Source: a virus
Length of the DNA stretch: 49,905 bases
Direction: 5' to 3' (one strand)
IMG/VR virus record: IMGVR_UViG_3300046460_000405
Location: 1 to 49,905 of that record
Made by a program: the position numbers and the translations under genes. Positions 23,346 through 32,672 of the stretch are shown here, in pieces (position 1 is the stretch's first letter; each line of letters begins with the position of its first letter). The notes beneath the pieces were generated by a model. It ran no database searches, was not told where the DNA came from, and saw only the letters and a list, made by a program, of their open reading frames with translations.

Positions 23346-23681
23346 ATGCCAAACATGCCCGACAAACCAGACACCTGGGCCATTGCATTCATGTGGCTGA
23401 GTCAGCATTCGCAAACTATTTGGGCGGCAGTTCTGTCGTTGTGCATGACCGTGTTGCGTGTGTTTTACACCGGTGGCACCTGGAAAGATGCTCTGATCGA
23501 AGGCCCGATGTGCGTTCTGCTTTCACTCAGCATTATCTGGGGATTCGAGCTGATGGGCTTGTCGCCGTCTCTGGCCCAGCCGGTTGGCATTTGGGTGGGG
23601 TTTCTTGGGGTGAAGAAGGTCGCCCACTGGGCTGATCGGATTGCTGAAAGCAAATTTCCTAAATCGGATTCGGCGCCGTGA
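23346..23681 (+). CDS. Phage holin
   Basis: A 111-residue membrane protein: a polar N-terminus, then three hydrophobic segments (TIWAAVLSLCMTVLRVF, GPMCVLLSLSIIWGFELM, VGIWVGFLGV) and a charged C-terminus. This matches class III-like or lambda-family holins of Pseudomonas prophages. GGGAGGAA lies 6 bases before the ATG. It opens the late region upstream of the packaging genes. No endolysin gene follows it. Confidence 0.8.
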   Translation: MPNMPDKPDTWAIAFMWLSQHSQTIWAAVLSLCMTVLRVFYTGGTWKDALIEGPMCVLLSLSIIWGFELMGLSPSLAQPVGIWVGFLGVKKVAHWADRIAESKFPKSDSAP

Positions 23682-23722
23682 TGGCCTATGCCTCACGAAG
23701 CATGAACTCTTGCCAATTTTCT

Positions 23723-23749
23723 AGGCTCACCATTTCGGCGGGCCTTTTT
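23723..23749 (+). terminator. Hairpin with T tract after the holin gene
   Basis: AGGCTCACC and GGCGGGCCT pair with one mismatch and a wobble, followed by five T. It is one of several such linkers that precede late genes. Confidence 0.45.
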
Positions 23750-23769
23750 CGTTTCAAAGAGGTCGGTCT

Positions 23770-24084
23770 ATGAGCAAGTCCACGATGAATGATGAACTGG
23801 TGCCTGGTGAACCACCGAAGCCGGGATCGCTCGAAATGCTCGCGGGTTTTTCACCTTATTCTCAATTTCCGCTGATTGCGGCAATTGAGTCGACAACTTG
23901 CCTGCTGTCCACTTTTCAATATGACCCAGCAACCGTCCGGGCAAACGAGACCGGCGAATCGTTGAGTGTGTTCGGCCGTCTCTTCCAGCATTTGGATGAC
24001 TTGCTGGTCGCCCAGCTTCATCAGTTCGGCGAGGCGCCTGCTCCATGTCTGGAAGGCCACCAGTCAGCTTTATCCCTACCTTGA
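23770..24084 (+). CDS. Hypothetical phage protein
   Basis: A 104-residue protein between holin and terminase genes. GAGGT lies 6 bases before the ATG. It is soluble with a helical C-terminal half (SVFGRLFQHLDDLLVAQLHQFGEA). I do not recognise it; it is not a Rz-like spanin (no signal peptide or lipobox). A minus-strand frame of 69 codons overlaps, but the plus frame fits the operon. Confidence 0.5.
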   Translation: MSKSTMNDELVPGEPPKPGSLEMLAGFSPYSQFPLIAAIESTTCLLSTFQYDPATVRANETGESLSVFGRLFQHLDDLLVAQLHQFGEAPAPCLEGHQSALSLP

Positions 24085-24095
24085 TGGTTCGCTAA

Positions 24096-24836
24096 ATGGT
24101 CAAAATCAACTTCACGCCCGACATGCTGCCTGTGTCACAGGCGCTGATGGAATTGGAGAAAAAGCACATTCCTCATGTGCTTGCTCTGACGGCGACCCGA
24201 TTGGCCCGGCGGGTCAAGAAGGGTGAATTGACCGTCATGGCTCAGCGCCTGGACCGGCCAACCCGGACCACGATGAACAGCCTGTTCGTCAAAATCGCCA
24301 CCAAGAGCAAGCCAGCCGAAGTCTATTTCAAGGACTCTTGGACCTCGGGTATTCCCGCTGATACTTATCTTCAGCAGACCGTCCGGGGCGGGCCACGTCC
24401 GCATAAGCGCTTTGAAAAATCGCTGATCTCGAACGGCCTAATGAGGTCCGGTCAATACGCTATTCCCAGTCCGAATGTCCTCGATAAGCACGGCAACGTA
24501 TCGCGCGGCTTGATGAACAAAATCCTATCAGGCCTCGGTGCGGCAGAAAGCCGACGCGGCTACAAAGCCAATGCCACCGGGAGCAAGCGCAGCCAGCGCA
24601 AGGGCAATGCCCGCAGCTATTTTTCCGGCGTTGTCGATGGCACGGCCGGGGTGTGGGAACGCAAAGAAACCGCGTTCGGCAATGCGGTCCGGCCGGTGTT
24701 TGTCTTCAGCCGCAGTGCGCCGATGTACCGCACGATCTTCCCGTTCTTCAAGATCGCCAACAACATCGTCAAGGCCAACTACAGCGCCGAGTTCCGCGGT
24801 GCATTTGCCGATGCAATGGCCACCGCCAAGCCCTGA
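24096..24836 (+). CDS. Hypothetical phage structural or assembly protein
   Basis: A 246-residue basic protein, starting MVKINFTPDMLPVSQALMEL, of a type I associate with the region just before terminase genes in Pseudomonas and Burkholderia prophages. It has motifs YFKDSWTSGIPADTYLQ and SGLGAAES, and a C-terminus with VFVFSRSAPMYRTIFPFFKIA. The pattern recalls minor tail proteins, but no function is established. The ribosome binding site is weak. Confidence 0.65.
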   Translation: MVKINFTPDMLPVSQALMELEKKHIPHVLALTATRLARRVKKGELTVMAQRLDRPTRTTMNSLFVKIATKSKPAEVYFKDSWTSGIPADTYLQQTVRGGPRPHKRFEKSLISNGLMRSGQYAIPSPNVLDKHGNVSRGLMNKILSGLGAAESRRGYKANATGSKRSQRKGNARSYFSGVVDGTAGVWERKETAFGNAVRPVFVFSRSAPMYRTIFPFFKIANNIVKANYSAEFRGAFADAMATAKP

Positions 24837-24997
24837 CAACGAGCAAAAAGACCGGTTTCTGATTGGTGATGCCCGACTTGTTTTCCCAGGCGCAAATTTA
24901 ACGGGTCCTCCCGAGGGGGTGGGGGCTAGGGGGTAATTCGGGCCCCGCTGCTTCGCTATATATGACCCATTTTTGAATCGAGGTTGTTGTTTAGTCC
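24837..24997. promoter_or_regulatory. Candidate packaging (cos-like) site
   Basis: A 160-base gap directly before the small terminase gene. It holds an asymmetric run of G and C blocks (GGGTCCTCCCGAGGGGGTGG, then CTAGGGGG and GGGCCCC) unlike the neighbouring coding DNA. Phages with Nu1/GpA terminases usually have cos at this position. The cut site cannot be placed from sequence alone. Confidence 0.4.
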
Positions 24998-25552
24998 ATG
25001 GCCAATCCGACCATCTCCCGCGAGCCTCATTGGCTCAACAAATCGCGCATGGCGGCCAGCCTCGGCATCACCACTCAAGCCTTTGATAAATGGGGCGTTC
25101 AGCCTGTTGCGAAGATCGGCCGCGATGTCTTCTACGACGTTCGATCTGTGCTGGACAACCGGCTCAAGCACCAGGTGACAAAAGACCAACCTGTGGACGA
25201 TGACGGTGATCCGATCGATCCACTCATCGAGTACAAGCAGGCGCAGCAAAAACTACGACTGACAACTGAGCAAGCGGACGCTCAGGAAATGCGCAACAAG
25301 GTGAAGGCCAAGAAGCTGGTGCCGGTTGATTTTTGCTTGTTCGCATTGTCTCGTCTCAGCGCAAAGCTCGGGTCAACCCTCGACACCGTGCATTTGAAGG
25401 TCAAGCGAAAGTGCCCCGACATCGAGGTGCGTCACCTTGAGGCGATCCAGCGCGAAGTCGCCGTGTCGCGTAACGATGCGGTCGGCTTGGCTGATCTTTT
25501 ACCGGAGTTGCTTGATGAGTTTGTCGACACCTTGGATGAAGGCGCTGGTTGA
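24998..25552 (+). CDS. Small terminase subunit (Nu1/DUF1441 type)
   Basis: A 184-residue protein with an N-terminal winged helix (KSRMAASLGITTQAFDKWGV, then VAKIGRDVFYDV) as in lambda Nu1, and helical segments after it (EYKQAQQKLRLTTEQADAQEMRNK). It recognises the packaging site and recruits the large subunit. It starts just after the GC-rich candidate cos region and overlaps the large-subunit gene by 38 bases. Confidence 0.85.
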   Translation: MANPTISREPHWLNKSRMAASLGITTQAFDKWGVQPVAKIGRDVFYDVRSVLDNRLKHQVTKDQPVDDDGDPIDPLIEYKQAQQKLRLTTEQADAQEMRNKVKAKKLVPVDFCLFALSRLSAKLGSTLDTVHLKVKRKCPDIEVRHLEAIQREVAVSRNDAVGLADLLPELLDEFVDTLDEGAG

Positions 25553-27596
25553 GGGCGTCCGCAAGGGGCTTGCCGGGCTCTACAAAGAGCCTCCGCGCAC
25601 AGCAGTTGAATGGGCTGATGAGCATTTCTATCTGTCGTCGGAGTCGTCCTATCAGGAAGGTGATTGGACCACTGCACCGTTTCAGGTCGCGATTCTCAAC
25701 GCGATGGGCAACGACCTGATCCGTGAAGTCAACGTGCTGAAATCGGCGCGGGTTGGCTACACCAAAATGCTGGTGGCCAACATGGGCTACAAGGTCCAGC
25801 ACAAGAAGCGCAATGTCATTGTCTGGTGCCCAACCGATGGCGACGCTGACGGCATGATGAAACGGCACATCGAAACGATGATTCGTGACAGTCCCGTGGT
25901 GCGCGCTTTGGCGCCTTGGTATGGGGTGAAGCATCGCGATAACACGCTGGATGAAAAGCGCTTCGATAACGCCAAAATGCTCTGGTGCCTCGGTGGCACG
26001 GCGGCGAAAAATTACCGGGAGAAAAGCCCGGATGAAGTGATTTATGACGAGCTTTCGAAGTTCAACGCGGACATCGAGGGCGAGGGCGCCCCGACCATTC
26101 TGGGCGACAAGCGCCTGGAAGGTGCCACGTTCAAGAAGTCCATACGCGGATCGACCCCGACGACAGTCGTGGTCGCTGACGACAATGAGGAAACCTCGGG
26201 GGAGGGTTGCCAGATCACGCGTGCGGCCAACGATTCCCCCCACTTTTTGCGTTTCAACATCAAGTGCCCGTGCTGCGGTACCGAGCAGTACTTGAAGTGG
26301 GGCGACCCGGCTACGCCATTCGGTATCAAGTGGAATCTGGACGAGCTGGGGCAGGTAATCAAGGCCTGGTACCTGTGCGAGTCCGGCCATGGTTGCACCT
26401 TCGAATACCACGAAATGGTCGCGGCATCCGTCAGCGGTCGCTACATCTGCGATCGCACCGGCATCTGGACACGCGACGGCATGGACTGGTTCTCCGCTGA
26501 GGACACTTCGATGTCGCCGCCACGTTCGGTGACTTTCCATATCTGGACGGTGTACTCGGAGTTTGTGACCTGGGCTGAAGTCGTCACGGAATGGCTCAAG
26601 ATCAAGAAGGATCGGGGCAAGCTTAAAACCTTCGTCAACACCACCCTGGGCGAAGCGTGGGAAGAGGATCAAGGCGAGCAGCTGGAGTGGCAGCAGTTGT
26701 ACGCGCGCCGGGAGATCTACCCGCAAGTGCCGGCCAACGCGGTTGCACTGTTCGGCGGTATTGATACCCAAGACGACCGCTATGAAGGCCGCGTCTGGGC
26801 GTTTGGCGCGGGTGAGGAATCGTGGCTGGTCCATAAGTTCGTGCTGCAAGGCGAACCGGGCAGCATAGAGCTGCGGGCCAAGGTTGGCCTCGAGATCCAT
26901 AAGACCTTCACCCGGGCGGACGGCACGGTGATGGGCGTCGAGCGTTGGTGTTGGGACCAAGGTGGTCACTACTGTGATGAAGTGCGTGAGGAATGCATCA
27001 AGCACGGCATCAATTGGGTAATCCCTGTATTCGGTGCCTCGACCTATGGCAAGCCGATAGCGACCTGGCCGCGTAAAAAGACAAAGGTCAAAGACGGACG
27101 TGCGTATCTGGTCGAAGTGGGTACCGACAATGCCAAAGAGCTGATTTACGGCCGTCTCAAGATGCAGCCGGACGGTTCGGGTGCGCCTGTGCCTGGCTGC
27201 ATCCACTTGCCTGCCAACGAGATGATTTGCGGCGAAGACGAATTGCGGCAACTGACCGCCGAGCGCCGCAAGTGGGTGATCGTCAAACATCAGCGTGTTC
27301 AACGTTGGGATGCCGGTGGGCGCCGAAACGAAGCGCTTGATTGTCTGGTGTACGCCTTGGCGGCGTTACGCATAACCCAGCAGCGCTTTGGCATGAACCT
27401 CGACCTGCTCGCGCAGCAGCTGCCGTCAGGTACCTGGGCCGTGCCGGTCAGTCACGAGCAGAAAAGCAACCCGGCCGCCGTTGCCGCTCCGACACCGGCC
27501 ACGGTGTCGGTGCCCGAGGTAGAGCCTGAACATTCACCCGACCAGTCCGCCGAGTCGGGCGGCTGGCTTAATACAGGACAAGGCGCATGGCTATAA
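25515..27596 (+). CDS. Large terminase subunit (GpA family)
   Basis: A 693-residue lambda GpA-type packaging motor and nuclease. The ATPase part has a Walker A-like SARVGYTK (residues 77-84) and Walker B IYDELSKF. A Cys-rich zinc patch (CPCCG ... CESGHGC) follows near residue 250, and the C-terminal half carries the nuclease domain (FGGIDTQDDRYEG). The ATG at 25515 has CCGGAG upstream. The last 60 residues are a Pro/Ala-rich tail, probably for portal contact. The length is typical of the family. Confidence 0.92.
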   Translation: MSLSTPWMKALVEGVRKGLAGLYKEPPRTAVEWADEHFYLSSESSYQEGDWTTAPFQVAILNAMGNDLIREVNVLKSARVGYTKMLVANMGYKVQHKKRNVIVWCPTDGDADGMMKRHIETMIRDSPVVRALAPWYGVKHRDNTLDEKRFDNAKMLWCLGGTAAKNYREKSPDEVIYDELSKFNADIEGEGAPTILGDKRLEGATFKKSIRGSTPTTVVVADDNEETSGEGCQITRAANDSPHFLRFNIKCPCCGTEQYLKWGDPATPFGIKWNLDELGQVIKAWYLCESGHGCTFEYHEMVAASVSGRYICDRTGIWTRDGMDWFSAEDTSMSPPRSVTFHIWTVYSEFVTWAEVVTEWLKIKKDRGKLKTFVNTTLGEAWEEDQGEQLEWQQLYARREIYPQVPANAVALFGGIDTQDDRYEGRVWAFGAGEESWLVHKFVLQGEPGSIELRAKVGLEIHKTFTRADGTVMGVERWCWDQGGHYCDEVREECIKHGINWVIPVFGASTYGKPIATWPRKKTKVKDGRAYLVEVGTDNAKELIYGRLKMQPDGSGAPVPGCIHLPANEMICGEDELRQLTAERRKWVIVKHQRVQRWDAGGRRNEALDCLVYALAALRITQQRFGMNLDLLAQQLPSGTWAVPVSHEQKSNPAAVAAPTPATVSVPEVEPEHSPDQSAESGGWLNTGQGAWL

Positions 27597-27799
27597 CCGC
27601 TCAAGACATGGTGGACCGCTATCTGGAGGCCGAGTTGGCCATCTTGCAGGGCAAGGAAATTCTCTTTAACGGTCGCAAGCTGATTATGGATGACCTGGAA
27701 GAAATCCGCGCCGGCCGACTGGAATGGGAGCGCCGGGTGCGCGCGCAACAGGCAGCGGCGGCGGGGCAGCCGCCGTACGCTCTGGCGACATTTCGATGA
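27587..27799 (+). CDS. Head-tail joining protein gpW
   Basis: A 70-residue protein of the lambda gpW family: helix, short beta hairpin (KEILFNGRKLIM), helix (LEEIRAGRLEWERRVRAQQ). It plugs the portal and joins head to tail connector. It overlaps the end of the terminase gene and shares ATGA with the portal gene. Confidence 0.85.
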   Translation: MAITAQDMVDRYLEAELAILQGKEILFNGRKLIMDDLEEIRAGRLEWERRVRAQQAAAAGQPPYALATFR

Positions 27800-29349
27800 A
27801 CCTGCTGGATCGTGTGCTGGCCCCGGTGTTTCCGGGGTTGGTGGCTGAGCGTCTGCATGCCCGTCACAAGATCATGGCCTTCGAGGCCGCGCAGGTAACT
27901 CGCACGCACAAAGCCAAGAAACAATCCGCCAGCGCGGATCGCTCACTGCAGCGTTCGGCGCGTTCCCTGCGTGAGCAATGCCGCAAGCTGGACGAAGACC
28001 ACGACATCGTTACCGGTTTGTTCGATCGCCTGGAAGAGCGTGTGGTGGGCGGCATGGGCATCGCGGTCGAGCCGTTTCCCTTGAGCTACGCCGGGGAAGT
28101 ACATTTGGAGTTCGCAGCGCAGATCAAAGCCCGGTGGGCCGAGTGGTCGTTGCATCCGGAAACGTCCGGCGAGTTGTCCCGACCGCAAATGGAGCGGCAA
28201 GTCTGTCGCACCTGGCTGCGCGACGGCGAAGCCTTGGCGCAAAAGCTCATGGGGCGTGTGCCCAGCTATGAACACTTGAATGTAGTGCCCTTCGCCCTGG
28301 AGTTGCTGGAGCCGGATTACTTGCCGTGGGAATACAACGATGAAGCCAAGGGCATTGTGCAGGGGATCGAGCGCAATCAGTGGCGACGTGTCCGGGCCTA
28401 CCACTTGGTCAAGCATCACCCTGGGCACGCCGCCGTTTACCAGTTTGCCTCGGCCGCCAAGCGTGTGCCGGCGGACCAGATGATTCACATCGCGCACCGC
28501 AAGCGCATCGGTCAGAACCGCGGGCAACCGTTGTTGCATGCCGTGCTGATCCGTTTGGCGGACATCAAGGATTACGAGGAAAGCGAGCGTGTCGCCGCCC
28601 GTATCAGCGCCGCGCTGGCCATGTACATCAAGAAAGGCACGCCTGATGACTACACCGCCCCATCTGCTGTGAATGGTCAGTCCATCGACGCACGCAGCAT
28701 TCCCATCGGCCCCGGCATGGTGTTCGACGGCCTGCTGCCCGGCGAAGACGTTGGCATGATCGAAAGCAATCGGCCCAACCCCTTTTTGGAAGGCTTCCGC
28801 AATGGTCAGCTCAAGGCCGTGGCCGCCGGAACACGCGGCACCTATTCCAGCGTGGCGCGCAGTTATGACGGCACTTATTCCGCGCAGCGCCAGGAGTTGG
28901 TCGAGGGGCAGGCGGGCTACGACCTGCTGCAACACGAATTCATCGATTACTGGAGTCGCCCGGTTTATCGCGAATGGCTGCACATGGCGATTGCCAGTGG
29001 GGTGATCCAAGTGCCGGCCGACGTCGATCCGGACACGGTGTTCGGCGCGATTTACCAGGGGCCGGTGATGCCCTGGATCAACCCGATCCATGAGGCCAAT
29101 GCCTGGAAGATTCTGGTTGAAGCGGGTTTTTCCGATGAGTCTGAAGTGGCGCGGGCGCGGCAGCGCAACCCGCAGGAACTCAAACGCTCCCGGGCCTCGG
29201 AAATCAAAACCAACCGGGAACAGGGGCTGGTCTTCAGTTCGGACTTCTATCACGAGACCTATGGAAAAACGCAAAGCAATGAACAGCAAACCAAAGCTAA
29301 GCAGCCTGCCGATGATGAGGCCTCGAGCCTCGATAACCCCGACGAATAA
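27796..29349 (+). CDS. Portal protein (lambda gpB family)
   Basis: A 517-residue lambda-type portal protein: N-terminal MNLLDRVLAPVFPGLVAERL, ENLDHD-like RKLDEDHDIVTGLFDRLEERVVG, WLRDGEALAQ, then HIAHRKRIGQNRG and the C-terminal QRQELVEGQAGYDLLQHEFIDYWSRPVY. It forms the dodecameric DNA gate at one capsid vertex. The start at 27796 overlaps the gpW stop (ATGA). Its C-terminal end overlaps the start of the protease-capsid gene by about 70 bases. Confidence 0.92.
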   Translation: MNLLDRVLAPVFPGLVAERLHARHKIMAFEAAQVTRTHKAKKQSASADRSLQRSARSLREQCRKLDEDHDIVTGLFDRLEERVVGGMGIAVEPFPLSYAGEVHLEFAAQIKARWAEWSLHPETSGELSRPQMERQVCRTWLRDGEALAQKLMGRVPSYEHLNVVPFALELLEPDYLPWEYNDEAKGIVQGIERNQWRRVRAYHLVKHHPGHAAVYQFASAAKRVPADQMIHIAHRKRIGQNRGQPLLHAVLIRLADIKDYEESERVAARISAALAMYIKKGTPDDYTAPSAVNGQSIDARSIPIGPGMVFDGLLPGEDVGMIESNRPNPFLEGFRNGQLKAVAAGTRGTYSSVARSYDGTYSAQRQELVEGQAGYDLLQHEFIDYWSRPVYREWLHMAIASGVIQVPADVDPDTVFGAIYQGPVMPWINPIHEANAWKILVEAGFSDESEVARARQRNPQELKRSRASEIKTNREQGLVFSSDFYHETYGKTQSNEQQTKAKQPADDEASSLDNPDE

Positions 29350-31378
29350 GCCCGGCGAAAGCTGGTACTCGCTCCAGGCCGCACAGCAGCGCGGGGTGGT
29401 CGAGGTGATGCTCTACGACGAGATCGGCGCCTGGGGCATTACCGCCAAGCAGTTCGCCCGCGATCTGGCTGCCCTGGGTGACGTGTCACAGATCAACCTG
29501 CACATCCACTCGCCGGGTGGCGACGTGTTTGAAGGGACCACCATGTACAACCTGCTGCGCGGCCATTCGGCCCGGGTCGTGGTGTACATCGACGGTCTCG
29601 CCGCGTCGATGGCCAGCGTGGTCGCCATGGCCGGTGATGAAATCAACATGCCGGCCAACGCCATGATGATGATCCACAAGCCGTGGGGTGGTCAGGTCGG
29701 TGATGCCGATGCCATGCGCGAGTACGCCGACCTACTCGACAAGGTCGAGAGCACGCTGACTCAGGCGTATATGCGCAAGTCGGGCAAGGCGATCGAGGAC
29801 ATTCAGGCGCTGCTGAAGGCTGAAACCTGGATGGATGGCAACGAAGCGGTAGCGGCCGGTTTCGCTGACAACGTACTTGACCCGTTCAAGGCGGCCGCTC
29901 AACTCACTTCAAAACGCATGCAGGAGTTCACCAACATGCCTACGTCGGCACAAAATCTGTTCAATCCACGCGCTTCCGCTCCAACCCCAGCACCGGCCCC
30001 AACACCAGTCCCAGCCCCGACCCCAGTCCCAGCGGTCGATCCAACGCCGGTCGCGCTGACCTTGGATCAGATGCGCGCGCAGGTCGTGGCAGCGGACGGC
30101 GCTCGCCGCACGGCGATCAATGCCGCGTTCTGTGGCTCGCTGGTCACCAGTCACACCGAGTTGCTCAATACCTGTCTCAATGACCTGAGTTGTACGGCTG
30201 AGATGGCGCGAGACAAACTGCTGGTGGCGCTGGGTTCGGCCACCACCCCCACGGGCGGACCTTCCCACCATGGCCACATCAGCAACGGCGATCTGGTCGG
30301 CGATTCGGTACGCGCCTCGCTGGCCGGTCGTTTGGGCCAAGCGGAAAACCAGAAAGACAACGCCTATAACCACATGAGCCTGCGCGAGCTGGCCCGCGCC
30401 TCGCTGCATGATCGCGGTATTCTGGTGGCAACCCTTGATCCGATGGCCATGGTCGGTTTGGCGTTCACCCATGACTCCAGTGATTTCGGCAACATCCTGG
30501 TGGACAGCGCCGCCAAGTCGGTCCTGCTCGGCTGGGACGAGGCGCCGGAGACCTATCACCTGTGGACCAAAAAGGGCCGCTTGAGTGACTTCAAGGTCGC
30601 GTCCCGGGTTGGCATGGGGGCGTTCCCCAGCCTGCGCGAAGTTCGCCCAGGGGCGGAATACAAGTACATCACCACCAATGACCGTGGCGAAAAAATCCGC
30701 CTGGCCACTTACGGTGAGATGTTCAGCATCACCCGTCAGGCCATCATCAACGATGACCTCGATCAGTTGAGCACCGTGCCTTACAACATGGGCTTGGCCG
30801 CACGCGGCACCATCGGCGATCTGGTCTATGACACGCTGATCAATTCGCCGGTGATGAGCGACGGCAAAGCGTTGTTCGATGCCGACCGCAACAACTTGTT
30901 TACCGGTGCCGGCGCGAACATGTCGATTGAAGCGCTGAGCAAGGCCAAGACCGCCATGGCCTTGCAGAAAACTCAGGTCGAGGGCGGCAAGGCCCGGACC
31001 CTGAACATTCGTCCGGCGTTTGTCCTGGTGCCGGTGGCGCTGGAAGACAAGACCAACCAACTGATCCGCTCGGCCTCGGTGCCTGGTGTCGATACCAATG
31101 CCGGCATCGACAACCCAATCCGCAATTTCGCCACGGTGATTGCTGAGCCCCGTCTGGACGATGATTCGCCGCTCACCTGGTATGAAGCTGCTCGTCAAGG
31201 CGCTGACACCATCGAAGTGGCTTACCTGGATGGCGTTGAACAGCCGTACATGGAGCAGCAACAGGGTTTCACCATTGATGGCGTGACGAGCAAGGTGCGC
31301 ATCGATGCCGGGGTCGCGGCGCTGGACTATCGCGGTCTGAACAAGTCGATCGGTGCGGTAGCAGCTAAAGCCCGCTGA
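29279..31378 (+). CDS. ClpP-type prohead protease fused to major capsid protein
   Basis: A 699-residue fusion. Residues about 20-200 are a ClpP-like (S14) protease: SPGGDVFEG, catalytic Ser in DGLAASMAS and His in MMMIHKPWGG. A linker rich in Ala and Pro (PAPAPTPVPAPTPVP) and a helical scaffold-like part follow. From about residue 380 the protein is a Mu-like major capsid protein (LRELARASLHDRG, then ALFDADRNNLF, KTAMALQKTQ). Protease, scaffold and shell are separate or nested genes in lambda; here self-cleavage must release the shell protein. The start is uncertain (29261 is possible). Confidence 0.88.
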   Translation: MNSKPKLSSLPMMRPRASITPTNKPGESWYSLQAAQQRGVVEVMLYDEIGAWGITAKQFARDLAALGDVSQINLHIHSPGGDVFEGTTMYNLLRGHSARVVVYIDGLAASMASVVAMAGDEINMPANAMMMIHKPWGGQVGDADAMREYADLLDKVESTLTQAYMRKSGKAIEDIQALLKAETWMDGNEAVAAGFADNVLDPFKAAAQLTSKRMQEFTNMPTSAQNLFNPRASAPTPAPAPTPVPAPTPVPAVDPTPVALTLDQMRAQVVAADGARRTAINAAFCGSLVTSHTELLNTCLNDLSCTAEMARDKLLVALGSATTPTGGPSHHGHISNGDLVGDSVRASLAGRLGQAENQKDNAYNHMSLRELARASLHDRGILVATLDPMAMVGLAFTHDSSDFGNILVDSAAKSVLLGWDEAPETYHLWTKKGRLSDFKVASRVGMGAFPSLREVRPGAEYKYITTNDRGEKIRLATYGEMFSITRQAIINDDLDQLSTVPYNMGLAARGTIGDLVYDTLINSPVMSDGKALFDADRNNLFTGAGANMSIEALSKAKTAMALQKTQVEGGKARTLNIRPAFVLVPVALEDKTNQLIRSASVPGVDTNAGIDNPIRNFATVIAEPRLDDDSPLTWYEAARQGADTIEVAYLDGVEQPYMEQQQGFTIDGVTSKVRIDAGVAALDYRGLNKSIGAVAAKAR

Positions 31379-31399
31379 CCGTAGTGATTCCTCTCAATA

Positions 31400-31421
31400 C
31401 CCCGCCGCGTGCGGGGTTTGT
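31400..31421 (+). terminator. Hairpin linker after the capsid gene
   Basis: CCCCGC and GCGGGG around loop CGCGT, then TTT. It lies between the capsid and DUF2190 genes; it may limit the ratio of downstream to upstream products. Confidence 0.6.
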
Positions 31422-31445
31422 TGTTTCTGTACAGGAGAAATATGC

Positions 31446-31766
31446 ATGTCCAAGAACTATTCGGGTCCTGGCCAAACCGTGACCTTCGCTGCCCCGGTCG
31501 GCGGAGCCACAGCGGGTGTGCCATTGGTATTGGTCGATCTGGTGGTGATCCCGATGGCCAGTGGCGTCGAGGGTGACGTATTGGTTGGCCATATCGGTGG
31601 CGTTTGGCGCTTGCCGGCCGATGCGGCGCTGTTGCAGGGGCAGAGGGTGGCCCTACAGGCCGGTGTGCTGGTTGATCCGCTCACGGCCACCGGTGACCTG
31701 GTGCCGTTCGGCAAGCTGATGAGCGTTCCGGTCGGCGGTATTGCCGAAGCGTTGTTGATCCAGTGA
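31446..31766 (+). CDS. DUF2190 protein, probable capsid cement protein
   Basis: A 106-residue protein of the DUF2190 family (MSKNYSGPGQTVTFAAPVGG, VGHIGGVWRLPADAAL, GVLVDPLTATGDLVPFG). Members lie directly after capsid genes and are likely head decoration proteins. AGGAGA precedes the ATG. Beta-rich throughout, as expected for a decoration domain. Confidence 0.82.
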   Translation: MSKNYSGPGQTVTFAAPVGGATAGVPLVLVDLVVIPMASGVEGDVLVGHIGGVWRLPADAALLQGQRVALQAGVLVDPLTATGDLVPFGKLMSVPVGGIAEALLIQ

Positions 31767-32128
31767 CGACGCTGGGCCGCTTTCGCGACGTCACGGCCCG
31801 GATGGATGCAGTGTTGGTCGATCGCCTCGGCGATCGCGCCATCAAGCCGGACGGCCTGGCGCTGTACGGTGCGTTCTTCTCGCCTTTTGTCGGAGCGGAT
31901 GTCGGCGGTAAATCGAAGGGCGTGCGTTTGGGTAGTGCCATCGTCACCGATAACGTGCTGGCCCCGACCTTCACGGCTCGAGTGGTGGATGCCGCGGGCA
32001 TCGAGAAAGATACGTTTCTTACCATTGATCTGCCGGTGGAGCAGGGTGGTGGTCGCTACAAGGTCAGCAAGCGCGAGCCGGACGGTGCCGGCATGGTCAA
32101 CTTCATTTTGAGTTTGAACAATGGATGA
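31763..32128 (+). CDS. Head-tail joining protein
   Basis: A 121-residue protein starting at a GTG that overlaps the previous stop. Size, position and pattern (TARMDAVLVDRLGDRAI near the start, KYKVSKREPDG-like end) fit the lambda FII-like head-tail joining family. It is followed with an 8-base overlap by the tail-terminator candidate. Confidence 0.65.
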   Translation: MTTLGRFRDVTARMDAVLVDRLGDRAIKPDGLALYGAFFSPFVGADVGGKSKGVRLGSAIVTDNVLAPTFTARVVDAAGIEKDTFLTIDLPVEQGGGRYKVSKREPDGAGMVNFILSLNNG

Positions 32129-32672
32129 GCTGACGACCTTACACAATGCGATTGAAGCGACGTTCCGCGCCGGCTTGCCGTCGGTGGTGAGCGTCGAGGC
32201 CTTCCCCGAACTGAACGCGGAAGTCGGTCTGCCGGCGGTGTTGTTTGCCCTGACCGAAATCGGCGAAGCACCTGACAATGGAAGCGGCAAGACCTCCCTG
32301 AGCGGCCGCTTTCAGGTGTGCATCATGGTCGATTCCACCATCAGTAAAGCGTCCTTGCAGGCCGCCATTCTGGCCGCCGAAATCAGCAAGATTTTGCGTG
32401 GGCAGTATTGGGATCTGGATTTTGTCGAAGAGGTGCAGGAGGTGCGTGCATTTCCCGACGACTCGATGCCGGAGCTGGCGCAATTTGTAGTGTGGATCGT
32501 TGAGTGGAAACAAGTGTTCCAGATCGGCGAAACCGAATGGTTATGGCCAGTTGAGCCGCCCGGTTCCCTGTACCTGAACGTTGACGGCTGCACCGGTACT
32601 GGCAATGAGGATCACTACTTTCCACCGGAGGATCTGGAATGGGATACGCAAGCGCCGAACACGACCGGATGA
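32121..32672 (+). CDS. Probable tail terminator or completion protein
   Basis: A 183-residue protein. Residues 1-140 resemble phage tail terminator proteins (LHNAIEATFRAGLPSVVSVEAF, FQVCIMVDS, QAAILAAEISKILRGQYW), and a longer acidic C-terminal tail follows (GNEDHYFPPEDLEWDTQAP). It lies between head-joining and spike genes, where such a protein is expected. The family was not verified. Confidence 0.6.
   Translation: MDELTTLHNAIEATFRAGLPSVVSVEAFPELNAEVGLPAVLFALTEIGEAPDNGSGKTSLSGRFQVCIMVDSTISKASLQAAILAAEISKILRGQYWDLDFVEEVQEVRAFPDDSMPELAQFVVWIVEWKQVFQIGETEWLWPVEPPGSLYLNVDGCTGTGNEDHYFPPEDLEWDTQAPNTTG

Noticed and set aside
23851-24060. A 69-codon minus-strand frame opposite the hypothetical gene at 23770
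   Set aside because: It has no ribosome binding site and lies antisense within the late operon.
25401-27302. A 633-codon open frame antisense to the large terminase gene
   Set aside because: It mirrors the codon positions of the GC-rich terminase gene, has no ribosome binding site and no recognisable protein pattern. Similar long antisense frames lie over the portal (27943-29289), capsid (29909-31261), sheath (38388-39767) and gpD (44025-45587) genes.
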